From NCBI GenBank assembly GCA_023955635.1, contig JAMXHR010000017.1:186001-250000 (forward strand): a stretch of DNA of 64,000 nt, given 5' to 3'. The notes beneath the pieces were generated by a model. That model had not been told where the DNA came from, ran no database searches, and saw only the letters and a list, made by a program, of their open reading frames with translations. The stretch is from Methanosarcina sp. ERenArc_MAG2 (GTDB lineage Archaea > Halobacteriota > Methanosarcinia > Methanosarcinales > Methanosarcinaceae). Below are positions 49,151-57,644 of the stretch, piece by piece. Positions within the stretch are counted from its first letter, which is position 1. Every line of letters starts with the position of its first letter. The position numbers and the translations under genes were made by a program.

Positions 49151-50266
49151 AGCCGAATTTCTATCTCTATCAATACAATTTCCACAATCACATGACATAG
49201 TTCTTTCCCAAAGAGGCATTTCGTGTTTCTTTCCGCAAACATAGCACTCTTTAGAAGTATAGCTTTCATCAATTTTTATTACCTTTTTACCTATAAGTTC
49301 AGCTTTATAGGTCAAAAATTCGATGAAGCGAGATAAATAACCTTGATTTTGGGTTGATCTGTTCATAGCTCGTTTTCTTTTTCCTTTAAGTTTTTTGGAT
49401 TGAGCCATATTTTTGACTTTCAGGTCACCAACAATAATAGTATTAGCTTTAGTATTGTTGACCATTTTCTTTGAAAGTTTATGTTGGAAATCGCTGAGTT
49501 GATTAGATTTCTTCTTCTCCATTTTTCGGTAAACACCATGCAACCTAACCCATTGTTTACTTTTCTTTTTACAATGATCTCTTTTAGATTTGATTGAATC
49601 GATTTTTGGTTGCCAATGTTTATCTGATCTCGGAGTTTTAACTTCAAAGAATTTCCCGTTTGAATTTACGGCTGTTACTATTTTTGTTATTCCGGCATCA
49701 TTAGCCTGATACAAACCATTATCAAAATAATCAGGAGTAGCTACTTCATACACAACAGAAATATAGAAATCTCCCTTACCGTAAAGAGGATCATCATTAT
49801 AGATTTCTATTTGTTTTATATTCTCAAACTTTGTCTTTACATCAAAAACAAGTTCAGTATCGTTGACTTTGTGAGTAAAGCACATATAATTTCTTGCTTG
49901 ATAGAACCCACTTTGATTATAAGGAATTGTTTGAAAGAATTTATGACTTTTGAAATTCGGAGGACGGGCTTTAGTATCTCCATTTTTGATAAGAGCAAAA
50001 AATGATTTATAATTAGCATCAAGTTTTTTGAGAATTCCTTGAAGAACTTTTGAATAAACTATTTTGTATTCAGGATTATTTTTCTTGAATTCCGGTAGTT
50101 TGTTCTGTTGCTCCACGTATTTGATGCTTTTATTTTCGTTTTTCCATGCATATTTTCTTTCAGCTAAAGCTAGATTATACAAAGAACAGCATTTATCAGA
50201 AAGTTCCCATAGAACTTTCAACTGATCTTCTGTTGGGTATATCTTAACTTTCGCTGTGAGATGCAT
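49019..50266 (-). CDS. tnpB: TnpB RNA-guided nuclease-family protein with altered RuvC-II
   Basis: 415 residues. The RuvC-I aspartate lies in YQANDAGITKIVTAV (about residue 191). The zinc finger is CYVCGKKHEMPLWERTMSCDCGNC and RuvC-III is CIDRDRNSAINI (Asp about 369). At the RuvC-II position, where a catalytic Glu is usual (EDL), the sequence reads IIVGDLKVKNM, so the Glu is replaced by Gly. A Glu in IDESYTSKEC could compensate, as proposed for rearranged TnpB sites, or the protein may be nuclease-dead. Overlaps tnpA. Confidence 0.9.
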   Translation of the reverse strand: MHLTAKVKIYPTEDQLKVLWELSDKCCSLYNLALAERKYAWKNENKSIKYVEQQNKLPEFKKNNPEYKIVYSKVLQGILKKLDANYKSFFALIKNGDTKARPPNFKSHKFFQTIPYNQSGFYQARNYMCFTHKVNDTELVFDVKTKFENIKQIEIYNDDPLYGKGDFYISVVYEVATPDYFDNGLYQANDAGITKIVTAVNSNGKFFEVKTPRSDKHWQPKIDSIKSKRDHCKKKSKQWVRLHGVYRKMEKKKSNQLSDFQHKLSKKMVNNTKANTIIVGDLKVKNMAQSKKLKGKRKRAMNRSTQNQGYLSRFIEFLTYKAELIGKKVIKIDESYTSKECYVCGKKHEMPLWERTMSCDCGNCIDRDRNSAINIMSKFLSQNALWTSYQQFVDNLRQTGLPMSVRFPESYPQMT

Positions 50267-50672
50267 TTTGACTCTCTACGTATTTTTCCAGAATATCTAA
50301 AGTAACCTGTCCGGTTGTTGCTAAAAAATATGATCTTGACCAAAAGGTATCTTCCCATAACAACAATTTTACTTCGGGAAACTCTTTTCTGATTTCTCTT
50401 GAAGTTATAGTTTTTATAGTGTTGATATATTTTGGAATATCTAAAGTTGGTTTTCCGGTGAAAATCATATGAAAATGATCTTTGTCACATTCTATACTCA
50501 ACACTTCAACTTCGTAAGTTTCGCTAATATTATGGATTTTGGTTTTGAGGAAGTCTATCAGTTTTGGGTCACAGAGTACCTTTCTCCTATATTTTATACA
50601 TTGCACAAAATGATAATGGAGTGAGTACACCGAATGGCTACCACGATCAAGATTATATCTCATAGTTATCAT
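50244..50672 (-). CDS. tnpA: IS200-type Y1 (HUH) transposase TnpA
   Basis: 142 residues. The HUH motif is HFHMIF (about residues 68-73) and the catalytic Tyr lies in LEKYVESQ (about 132). The core KYRRKVL and LLWEDTFWSRSYFLATTG are family signatures. It performs single-strand cut-and-paste transposition. It appears intact. Confidence 0.93.
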   Translation of the reverse strand: MITMRYNLDRGSHSVYSLHYHFVQCIKYRRKVLCDPKLIDFLKTKIHNISETYEVEVLSIECDKDHFHMIFTGKPTLDIPKYINTIKTITSREIRKEFPEVKLLLWEDTFWSRSYFLATTGQVTLDILEKYVESQNASHSES

Positions 50673-50843
50673 ATAATATACGCAACTATACTATTTATAA
50701 ATTTTCGGCATTAGAAAAAGAGGTATGTTGGGAAGTTGACGGCTTTCATCCCCCACCTGTCGGCTGATGCATCCGAGGAAGGGGACTTCCTGCCTTCTTG
50801 TTAAATTTGACAACCGAGAAATGAGAAACCTTTAAATTACACC

Positions 50844-51474
50844 TTATTCTTGTCGATTCTTGTTGAAATGTTCGATTGTTTCAATTACTTTTTTATAGTC
50901 CACTTTTGTATTATAACAACCATCGTTCAACAGAGGAACGCCATAAGTCACAATTTTTTCCCATTTAAAGCGCACATTCCTTTGTTTATCTCGTAATCGC
51001 ATGCTATTCCAAGCATTCCATCTGCAGGTTTATTTTTAAGGATATTGGTGATGGCTGAGGAACCGGTGGTAATATATAAATCGTATCCGTATTTTTTGGC
51101 ATCTTGTTTCAATTGAGACACAATGCATTTCCCGCAGTCTCGACATTGAATCCCTAAAATTGTTGAGGAAGCAGGGCAATCTAGTGCACGCACACAATGC
51201 GGAACAACAATTATGCGATTTTTGGTTTTTGAGAAATCTGATGCATGAGCTATGTTTTTCAAAGATACTACCCATTTATCTAATATTCGTGGATCTGAAA
51301 ACTTACAGAAAAAATATTTTATTGGCAGATAGAAAAAATCAAGGACATTTGAAAAAAGCCTGCAAGCCATACTTTTCTTTTCAGGCTGATTCGACTTATC
51401 AAAAGAGCAGTTATTGAGATCAAAACCGAAAAAAGCGTGGTAAAAAGCAGGGCTTTTCCTATAAAACTATACAT
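50844..51474 (-). pseudogene. DUF116 protein, second copy (frameshifted)
   Basis: The joined product is about 210 residues. It has an N-terminal TM helix (GKALLFTTLFSVLISITALLI) and a second hydrophobic part (FSNVLDFFYLPIKYFF). The Cys-rich DUF116 core reads VPHCVRALDCPAS then CRDCGKC. A TGSSAI loop, GIACDYEI and the C-terminal LLNDGCYNTKVDY complete it. Breaks lie at T4 51373-51376 and T6 50954-50959, each cured by one base. Its ATG overlaps the stop of the first DUF116 gene. Function unknown; the cysteines suggest metal or Fe-S binding. Confidence 0.75.
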
Positions 51475-52108
51475 CACACAGCTCCATTTTTCTGATAATT
51501 TCTTCCACGTTAGCTTTAGTGTTGAAACAACCGTCACGAAGAAGAAGAACTCCTTGAACAGGAATGAAAGATACCTCCTGCATGTCTTCTGCGAGCTCAT
51601 TGTAACATGCGACACCCAGGCAAGACTGAGGTTTGTATTTCGCGAAGATCTTTTTGACAAAACTACTTCCAGGGATTATGAACACCTTGAAATTGCATCT
51701 ATCTGCAGCTTCATAGATCGTTGAGATATCACATTTTCCACAGCGTTTGCATTCATAACCGTGAACAGGATCACATCTGGCCTTGCATTCCGGATGTCTC
51801 ATGCACTGGGGAAGAAATACAGCCCTTCTCTCTTTCGTGTGAACAAATCGATCCAACATTAAGGCGTTTCGCACATCTATAAGGATATCGTCCACAAGAG
51901 TTTCCCGGATTCTAAAAACTCTGCACAATAATTTAGAAGGGAAATAAAATAGATAGAGCATGAAAAGTACGAAGCTCGGAAAAATGATCTTACGTTTTTT
52001 AAAAGAATAGGCGCCTACCAAAAGAGCAAATGCTGTGCTAGCCAGGGCGAAGAAAGCCAGATATACGAATACTTTTCCGAAGAATTCGTAAGGGATGTAC
52101 ATGTTCAA
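51467..52108 (-). CDS. DUF116 membrane protein, first copy
   Basis: 213 residues. Two TM helices (about residues 10-60) are followed by a hydrophobic DUF116 linker and a cysteine-rich core (LPQCMRHPECKARCDP and CKRCGKC). PGSSFVKK, LGVACYNE and LLLRDGCFNTKANVEE follow. It is intact and clearly paralogous to the next gene. It lies 90 bp downstream of hdrD behind a terminator-like hairpin, so co-expression with hdrED is possible but not assured. Confidence 0.82.
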   Translation of the reverse strand: MNMYIPYEFFGKVFVYLAFFALASTAFALLVGAYSFKKRKIIFPSFVLFMLYLFYFPSKLLCRVFRIRETLVDDILIDVRNALMLDRFVHTKERRAVFLPQCMRHPECKARCDPVHGYECKRCGKCDISTIYEAADRCNFKVFIIPGSSFVKKIFAKYKPQSCLGVACYNELAEDMQEVSFIPVQGVLLLRDGCFNTKANVEEIIRKMELCDV

Positions 52109-52164
52109 GGGAAGGAAGTATCGGTATTTAAGTTTTGCTATAAAACAATAAAAAAGGAAGTAAG

Positions 52165-52199
52165 AAAAGAAAAATAAAGAAAGCTGGAAAAACCAGCTT
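52165..52199 (-). terminator. Hairpin at the end of hdrD
   Basis: On the minus strand AAGCTGG, a five-T loop, then CCAGCTT, followed by TTCTTTATTTTTCTTTTC. A strong stem plus T-rich tail starting at the hdrD stop codon. Confidence 0.65.
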
Positions 52200-53443
52200 C
52201 ATGCTGCTTTGGGCACTTCCGTGCTCAGGCCCAGAGCCTCTGCAACCAGTTCGATGACATCCTCGACAACGAGATCAACTTTGAGTGAGTCTCGGCCATC
52301 CGACAGGTTTCTCTTACAGAATGGGCAAGCGCTGGACAGAATATCTGAATCAGTCGCAAGGGCATCCTTAACTCTGGATTCTGCGACTCCCAGAGCAAGA
52401 TCAGGGATGCCCGCCTTTACACCACCGCCAGCTCCACAACAACGCTGGAATTCTTTTACCCTATCCATTTCGACAAACTTGACACCAGGAATATGGGATA
52501 GCACATACCTGGGAGCATCGTAGACGCCTACGTGACGGCCAAGGTGGCATGGATCGTGGTAAGTAATTGTCTTGTTAATAGGCTTTACCCATTTAATTTT
52601 GTCTTGCTTTATCAGGCCTGCGAGGAACTCTGTGATGTGAATAACCTCAAAAGGCAGTTCTTTGCCGAGAAGCCTAGGCCAGTCAACCTTTGCAGCACGG
52701 AAGCAGCCTGCACATGCAAAGACAACTTTTTTGGCACCTTTTTTCTGGATTGCCTCGACGTTATGTTTTGCAATTTCACGGGGCAAATCATTGATATGTG
52801 CCTGACCTGTCCTTATAAGGGCTGAGCCGCAGCACCATTCCTCTTCCCCAAGCATGGCAAACGGAATGCCCAGCTTGTTGAGCACACGTGAGGTCGCAAA
52901 GGCTAAAGAGAGCTGATTATACCCTGCAGTACAACCCGTGAAATAGACAATGTCTGCTTTGTTTTCAATTTTCACGTCTTTGGGGACCCAGGCAAGTCTG
53001 TCTTTCTGGTCTTTCATGTAAGGATTATGGTACTGTCCAATAAGTTTTGGGAACATACTCTGCTTTCCATAAGGACCTATACCCTTCTTTACAAGGTTTG
53101 CCCTCATGGCTTCCCAGAGTTCCACAGTATTAATGCCTGATTCACAAACAGTTCCACATATACCGCAGGTTGTACAGCCGTGCACATCGTCTTTGAATTC
53201 TTCAAGCTCTGACTGGGGGATTTCCTCAGGGCCAAAGAGTTTTGCTTTGATTCCATAGGACTTGTTCATGTACTGCTTCCAGCGCAGGATCTTGTCCCTG
53301 GGGGCTAATCCTGGTTTCTGGCCGGAAGCTGCGTAAGTCGGACACCATTTCACACATTCACCGCAGCGGGTACAGGAGTCGAGCTCCATAAGCTGGACTG
53401 CGGTAAGATTCTTCGTATCGATTGAAGGGGTACGTTTTGCCAT
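52199..53443 (-). CDS. hdrD: CoB-CoM heterodisulfide reductase subunit D
   Basis: 414 residues. Two [4Fe-4S] ferredoxin motifs, CTRCGECVKWCP (Cys 24/27/30/34) and CTTCGICGTVCESG (about 90-101), precede two CCG domains. The first has GCTAGY, EEWCCGSA and CAGCF. The second has HDPCHLGRH, QRCCGAGGG and CPFCKRN and binds the active-site cluster. The soluble catalytic half of HdrDE reduces CoM-S-S-CoB with electrons from methanophenazine via HdrE, coupled to proton translocation. It lies 3 bp downstream of hdrE. Confidence 0.97.
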   Translation of the reverse strand: MAKRTPSIDTKNLTAVQLMELDSCTRCGECVKWCPTYAASGQKPGLAPRDKILRWKQYMNKSYGIKAKLFGPEEIPQSELEEFKDDVHGCTTCGICGTVCESGINTVELWEAMRANLVKKGIGPYGKQSMFPKLIGQYHNPYMKDQKDRLAWVPKDVKIENKADIVYFTGCTAGYNQLSLAFATSRVLNKLGIPFAMLGEEEWCCGSALIRTGQAHINDLPREIAKHNVEAIQKKGAKKVVFACAGCFRAAKVDWPRLLGKELPFEVIHITEFLAGLIKQDKIKWVKPINKTITYHDPCHLGRHVGVYDAPRYVLSHIPGVKFVEMDRVKEFQRCCGAGGGVKAGIPDLALGVAESRVKDALATDSDILSSACPFCKRNLSDGRDSLKVDLVVEDVIELVAEALGLSTEVPKAA

Positions 53444-53446
53444 TTT

Positions 53447-54229
53447 TTATTCGCCTCCTTTATTTGCAAGGATTGCAAGGGGTGTGGCGATTATGTGAAT
53501 ATATTTACTGTACGGGATATATGCGATACAGAAGAGCAGGGAAATTACGGAATGGAAAAGAGCTGCTGGAGGGGCTGATGCTGGGTCAAGCCCAAAGTTC
53601 CAGATAATTCCTGTTCGGATTCCATCGGCAACAAAACCGGAAATAGTAACTAAGAAAACTACTCCGATCAAAGTCCAATCATACATAATGGAAGCTTCCC
53701 TTACTTCAGAAACAAACAGTCTTCTCACTATTGCAATGATGACTCCGATAAGCAGGACATACCCGAATATATAGTTCGGGATAGAAAGTATATCTCGAAA
53801 CTCGGCGGGAGTGAATGGAAGCTCGATTCCGATCTTTTCGGTCATTTCGACTGCAAACATCATTCCTGACAGAGCAAACAGGGTCATCCAGCCTGCGAAA
53901 ATAGTGAAGTGCATGAACCAGCGAAGAGGGCTTCTTTTGAGAATTCTCCTCTGGAACATAATGTCAAGAATGAGAACCTCCAGAATAGGCTTTCCATGCC
54001 CGTGATGAGATTCTTCTGTTACCTGTTTCCACCAGGTTTTTAAGAACCTGATCGCACTTCCTTTTGTTCCTTCCTGAGGCTCAAGGCCGTAACCTGTGAC
54101 TCCTGCCCCCCATTTCTGGAAGTTAATCATCATACCATATAAGAAAATCACAATGGCTATTGTGCTGAGTATCATTATCTGGACAAACGTAATTCTCAGT
54201 ACATCTGAGAGCCCAGAGAAGTATGCCAT
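53447..54229 (-). CDS. hdrE: Heterodisulfide reductase subunit E (b-type cytochrome)
   Basis: 260 residues with five predicted TM helices and heme-ligand histidines within them (for example WFMHFTIFAGWM and AALFHSVISLLF). The N-terminal helix IMILSTIAIVIFLYGMMI is followed by a cytosolic loop (residues about 38-80). It takes electrons from reduced methanophenazine and passes them to HdrD. First gene of the hdrED operon, with a leader of roughly 130 nt if the TATA box at 54391 is used. Confidence 0.97.
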   Translation of the reverse strand: MAYFSGLSDVLRITFVQIMILSTIAIVIFLYGMMINFQKWGAGVTGYGLEPQEGTKGSAIRFLKTWWKQVTEESHHGHGKPILEVLILDIMFQRRILKRSPLRWFMHFTIFAGWMTLFALSGMMFAVEMTEKIGIELPFTPAEFRDILSIPNYIFGYVLLIGVIIAIVRRLFVSEVREASIMYDWTLIGVVFLVTISGFVADGIRTGIIWNFGLDPASAPPAALFHSVISLLFCIAYIPYSKYIHIIATPLAILANKGGE

Positions 54230-54698
54230 TTCACTACTAATAATTTATTCCTCCTATGTCTGGATCAAAAACTGGGAACTAATACTGCTTTTACAATTGT
54301 TATGTTACAGGATCAATGATAGTAAAGACAGAATGATAACCGTAGCGACTGTCTGCATAAGGTTTGAATAGTCTGTTAGTCTTTGTATCTATTATATTTA
54401 AACGTTATCTTTATTAAACACTGCATCGAAAGGCCCGCAAGAGCCACAAAAATGAGAAGCACGGAGGTAATCGAACAGAAGAAGAAAAAAGGAAAACCCA
54501 GAAGAATATTATCGAAATTATAATATAAAGATTATAAGTTGACCTTATAAAAATTTCACAGACTAAAAAGGACGAAATTGGGCTGCAGAAAAGTGAAAAG
54601 AGAATTGCAGAAAAAGAGAAAAATGAATCTGCAAAAAATAAACCGGATAATTGAGGTACTTTATCCTGAAAAGAGCTTTTTACAGCCCCAATAACTTT
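54230..54698. other. hdrE upstream region
   Basis: Long leader and promoter of hdrED (right to left), followed by about 250 bp of AT-rich DNA ahead of the 3' end of the siroheme reductase gene. No gene. Confidence 0.45.
54391..54402 (-). promoter_or_regulatory. Probable TATA box of hdrED
   Basis: Minus-strand TTTAAATATAAT about 160 bp upstream of the hdrE start. It would give a leader of about 130-140 nt. Confidence 0.5.
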
Positions 54699-55375
54699 TT
54701 ACAGCCCCACTTCGGCTTTGAATTTCTCAATCCCGATCTCATCCAGTACTTCTCCGATCCTTCTTGGCTTCCCATATCCCTTGTAAAAATTAATTATCCT
54801 TTCGACAAGGTCTAAAGCCTGCTCTTCGGAAAGGTCCTTTGCCACTATATCTCCAAGCCTCGGACGCGGACCTGCACTACCCCCGACAGACAAAGTATAG
54901 CCTTTTGCCGTCCCCATGAGTCCCAGATCTTTTATAATAGGTTCGGAACATGAATTCTGGCAGCCGGAAACAGCCATTTTGAACTTTGAAGGAAGCTGCA
55001 TTCCATGATACTTTTCATCGAGTTTCAATCCTAGCCCGACAGCATCCTGCTTGCCCCTCTTGCAGAAAGTAGTTCCAGGACATATCTTGATGCTACGGAC
55101 GCAAAGCCCTATGGCGGCTCCAGGTTTCAGATCCAGTTCTGCCCAAGCCGCATCCAGATCTTCTTCCTTTAACCCTACAATTGCGATCCTCTGGGCAGAG
55201 GTGAGTTTGAGGGCCGCCGCCCCATATTTTTCAGCGATGTCTGCTATTTTTCGAAGGGTCTTTGGGTATATGATTCCTCCGGGAATATGGGGGCGATTGC
55301 ATAAGTTTCCCCATCTCTTTGCAGGATTGCAGCCTTCTCTGGAAGATCACCTTTCACGTACTCATGGCTTACCAT
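54699..55375 (-). pseudogene. Small siroheme sulfite/nitrite reductase-like protein (frameshifted)
   Basis: The joined product is about 225 residues, one reductase half-domain plus core. The siroheme-[4Fe-4S] ligands are in CPGTTFC (C-x5-C) and GCQNSCSEP (C-x3-C). KGYTLSVGGSAGPRPR is the family loop. It resembles the short Dsr-like proteins of methanogens, whose substrate is not settled. The break at C5/G5 55289-55293 is repaired by one more base (IAPHIPGGIIYPKTLRKI). Start ATG at 55375 (MVSHEYVKGD). Confidence 0.82.
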
Positions 55376-55881
55376 ATTTATCCACTCCTCATAACTTGAT
55401 TTATTTCATTTCTATTTCAGGATTTAGTTGTTTATAGCTGTTATTTATTTTAAGTTTCAATATCATTATTTAACCTAAAACCGGTATCGGAAATCGGAAA
55501 CAAAGGCTAAACCGAGAGAGCAGTCAACTCACGGATTGATTGGCAGACAATAAGAATTCCGGTTTAGCCCCTGAAATTAAACCTCCATGCAGAAGGCGAA
55601 AAATCCCGATATTCCGACCACTTTTCCGGATTAAAAGAATAGTATCTTCTCGGATCCGGAAAGGACTTCAGATCCAGAGAATATATTCACTCAAGACAAT
55701 ATAAAATTGCATGTCTAATATAACATAGCTTGCTGCTGGACTGTAATAACATAGCCTGCTACCAGACTGTATTCTTGAACAAATTAACCAGATTATAGCC
55801 GGAGTAATTAGCGGTTAAAGCCGCTAATTGTAAAAATTTTAAAGATAAAAAAAGATGGATAAAATATCCATTTTCGTGTTC
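55376..55881. other. Intergenic region with a short direct repeat and hairpin
   Basis: Two adjacent imperfect copies of AACATAGCYTGCTRCYRGACTGT (about 55723 and 55748), and a hairpin TTAGCGG/CCGCTAA at about 55809-55829 that may terminate the rubrerythrin transcript (minus strand). No gene. Confidence 0.45.
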
Positions 55882-56265
55882 TCACTGCTGCTTTTTGAGC
55901 CTTACTAAAAAGCCATTAAGTCCTGCTTTGTGCCTGGCTTCGTCCAGAGAAGCCCTCTCAAAGAAAAGGGCGGCTCTTGTGTTGCCTTCCTTCCTGGCTA
56001 GTTCTGCAGCTTCGGCTTTTTCAACTTCGGCTTTGCCTTCTCCCTCAATCATCATTTCAAGGTTTTCAAGGGTTGTTTCTTTAACAAGTCCGAGGATCTC
56101 AGCCACTTCTGTAGCATGCCATGCCTCGTCCATTGCTATCTGGCGGAGATAGACTGCAATATCCGCAAGCCCTTCCTGCTCAGCAATCTTTGACATTGCA
56201 AGATACCACCCAACTTCAGTGGTCTCTCCTTTAAATGTATTTTTTAAAATCTGTTCAAGACTCAT
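55882..56265 (-). CDS. Rubrerythrin-type ferritin-like di-iron protein
   Basis: 127 residues, a four-helix bundle with paired Glu/His iron ligands: ETTEVGWY (helix 1), MDEAWHAT (ExxH, helix 2), LARKEGNTRAA (helix 3) and LDEARHKAG (ExxH, helix 4). There is no rubredoxin domain. Likely peroxide reduction or iron handling under oxidative stress. It fits with the nearby ferredoxin as a possible electron donor, but that gene is divergent. Confidence 0.82.
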   Translation of the reverse strand: MSLEQILKNTFKGETTEVGWYLAMSKIAEQEGLADIAVYLRQIAMDEAWHATEVAEILGLVKETTLENLEMMIEGEGKAEVEKAEAAELARKEGNTRAALFFERASLDEARHKAGLNGFLVRLKKQQ

Positions 56266-56540
56266 GAAATCACCATTTCTTCTTTAAAATAATCGTATTT
56301 ATACTTAAATATGGATCGCTCTTCGAGCTAAGTTTTAGCCGCATTTCAGGCAGATTCAAAACTTGAGCCCTACAATTTAACTTCTCAATCTTATCCGCTA
56401 AACTTAAGACTAATATATACAGGGAAATAAATAAGATTTCTGCATGCAAATAAAGAGGAAGAAATTGCAAAAAAGCAAGAATTAAAACAGGGAAGAAATA
56501 TAGGCTATAAAGGGCTCACAATAAATGGAAAATAATCGGC

Positions 56541-56737
56541 GTGAAAATATATATTGATGAGAACAAATGTACAGGCTGTAGTAAATGCAAAGCTTCCTGT
56601 CCTAAAGGCCCGAGAATTTATTCAATAGAAGAAAAAACGGAAAAAAGAGCTGCATTTTGAAAGACCCGTCTTACTGCCTGGGCTGCAGACTGTGTGTGAC
56701 TGTCTTTATGGAAGATGCAATCACTCTTGAGAACTAA
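56541..56737 (+). pseudogene. 2[4Fe-4S]-type ferredoxin (frameshifted, one cluster Cys missing)
   Basis: The joined product is about 65 residues from GTG. The first motif CTGCSKCKASCPKG is complete. The second is CLGCRLCVTVFMEDA, in which the fourth Cys (before M/P) is Phe. The break at T4 56655-56658 is cured by one more T. The Phe could be a real change (altered cluster) or another sequence error (TTT for TGT). Followed 14 bp later by trmJ. Confidence 0.65.
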
Positions 56738-56751
56738 ATTTTAAAAAAGGA

Positions 56752-57519
56752 TTGAGAAATTTGTCACTTGAAATTCGTATAGTGCTCGTAGAACCCATGT
56801 ACCAGGGAAATGTCGGATCTGTTGCAAGAGCAATGAAGAACTTTGGATATACTGACCTGGTGCTTGTAAATCCCTGCAAACTCGAAGGACAGGCAAGAGC
56901 AATGTCGTCCCATGCAAGAGACGTGCTTGAAGGGGCAACGGTCACCTCAACTCTTGATGAAGCCGTAAAAGGTGCAAACTTGCTGATAGGGACTACAGGC
57001 GTTGCGAGCCAGAAGGGTGGAGAACATATCCGGCTTCCTCTTTATACGGTAAGGGAAGTCAAAGAGAAACTCAAAGATTACAACGGAAAAGTTGCTATTC
57101 TTTACGGACGTGAAGATAGCGGTTTCCGGAACGAAGAACTCAAAAGCTTTGATATGCTCATCACGGTTCCGACTTCTGAAATATACCCGATTATGAATCT
57201 CTCCCACGCAGTTGCAGTGGTGCTTTACGAACTTTCGGAACTGAAAGGAGGAAACAGCCCGCTTGCCGATGGATTTGATCTCCAACTTTTATACGGGCAT
57301 CTGGAAGAACTGCTGGAGGAAATAGATTACCCTCCCCATAAAAAAGATAAAACTTTTTTGATGCTGCGGAGAATATTCGGAAGGGCTGGATTGACTCCGA
57401 GGGAGGTCCAGACTTTAAGGGGCATAATAAGGAAAACAGAGAGAAAAATAGGATATGCATTAAAAGATTCTGAAGGCCCGGAAATAGAAGATTCGGAAAG
57501 CATGGAAAAGTTCATATGA
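56752..57519 (+). CDS. trmJ: TrmJ-type SPOUT tRNA 2'-O-methyltransferase
   Basis: 255 residues from a TTG start. The SPOUT knot is intact: VEPMYQGNVGSVARAMKNFG (motif 1), ILYGREDSGFRNEEL (motif 2) and IMNLSHAVAVVLYEL (motif 3). A helical C-terminal extension (RRIFGRAGLTPREVQTLRG) is typical of TrmJ, which methylates nucleotide 32 of tRNAs. The exact nucleotide is not deducible. Confidence 0.87.
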   Translation: MRNLSLEIRIVLVEPMYQGNVGSVARAMKNFGYTDLVLVNPCKLEGQARAMSSHARDVLEGATVTSTLDEAVKGANLLIGTTGVASQKGGEHIRLPLYTVREVKEKLKDYNGKVAILYGREDSGFRNEELKSFDMLITVPTSEIYPIMNLSHAVAVVLYELSELKGGNSPLADGFDLQLLYGHLEELLEEIDYPPHKKDKTFLMLRRIFGRAGLTPREVQTLRGIIRKTERKIGYALKDSEGPEIEDSESMEKFI

Positions 57520-57644
57520 GAATAAACCTGTTCTTACGTCAGAATTTATGATATATTTTTTAGCTTTTTTAGAATCGTTTTTGAAAAGAAAAATACCTTA
57601 AAGAATGAAAATTTTACCTAAAGCCAAATAATTTAGAGAATGAT

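Larger units (their letters stand above)
48968..50800 (-). mobile_element. Complete IS200/IS605-type element
   Basis: Contains tnpA and tnpB in the same orientation, overlapping by 23 bp. The right end (48968-49010) ends in GGGGTAGTTCAC read on the minus strand, with a GC-rich foldback just inside. The left end (about 50700-50800) has an AGGAAGTCCCCTTCCT hairpin at about 50774-50792. Both are typical of IS605-family ends, which lack terminal inverted repeats. The outer left boundary is approximate. Confidence 0.85.
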
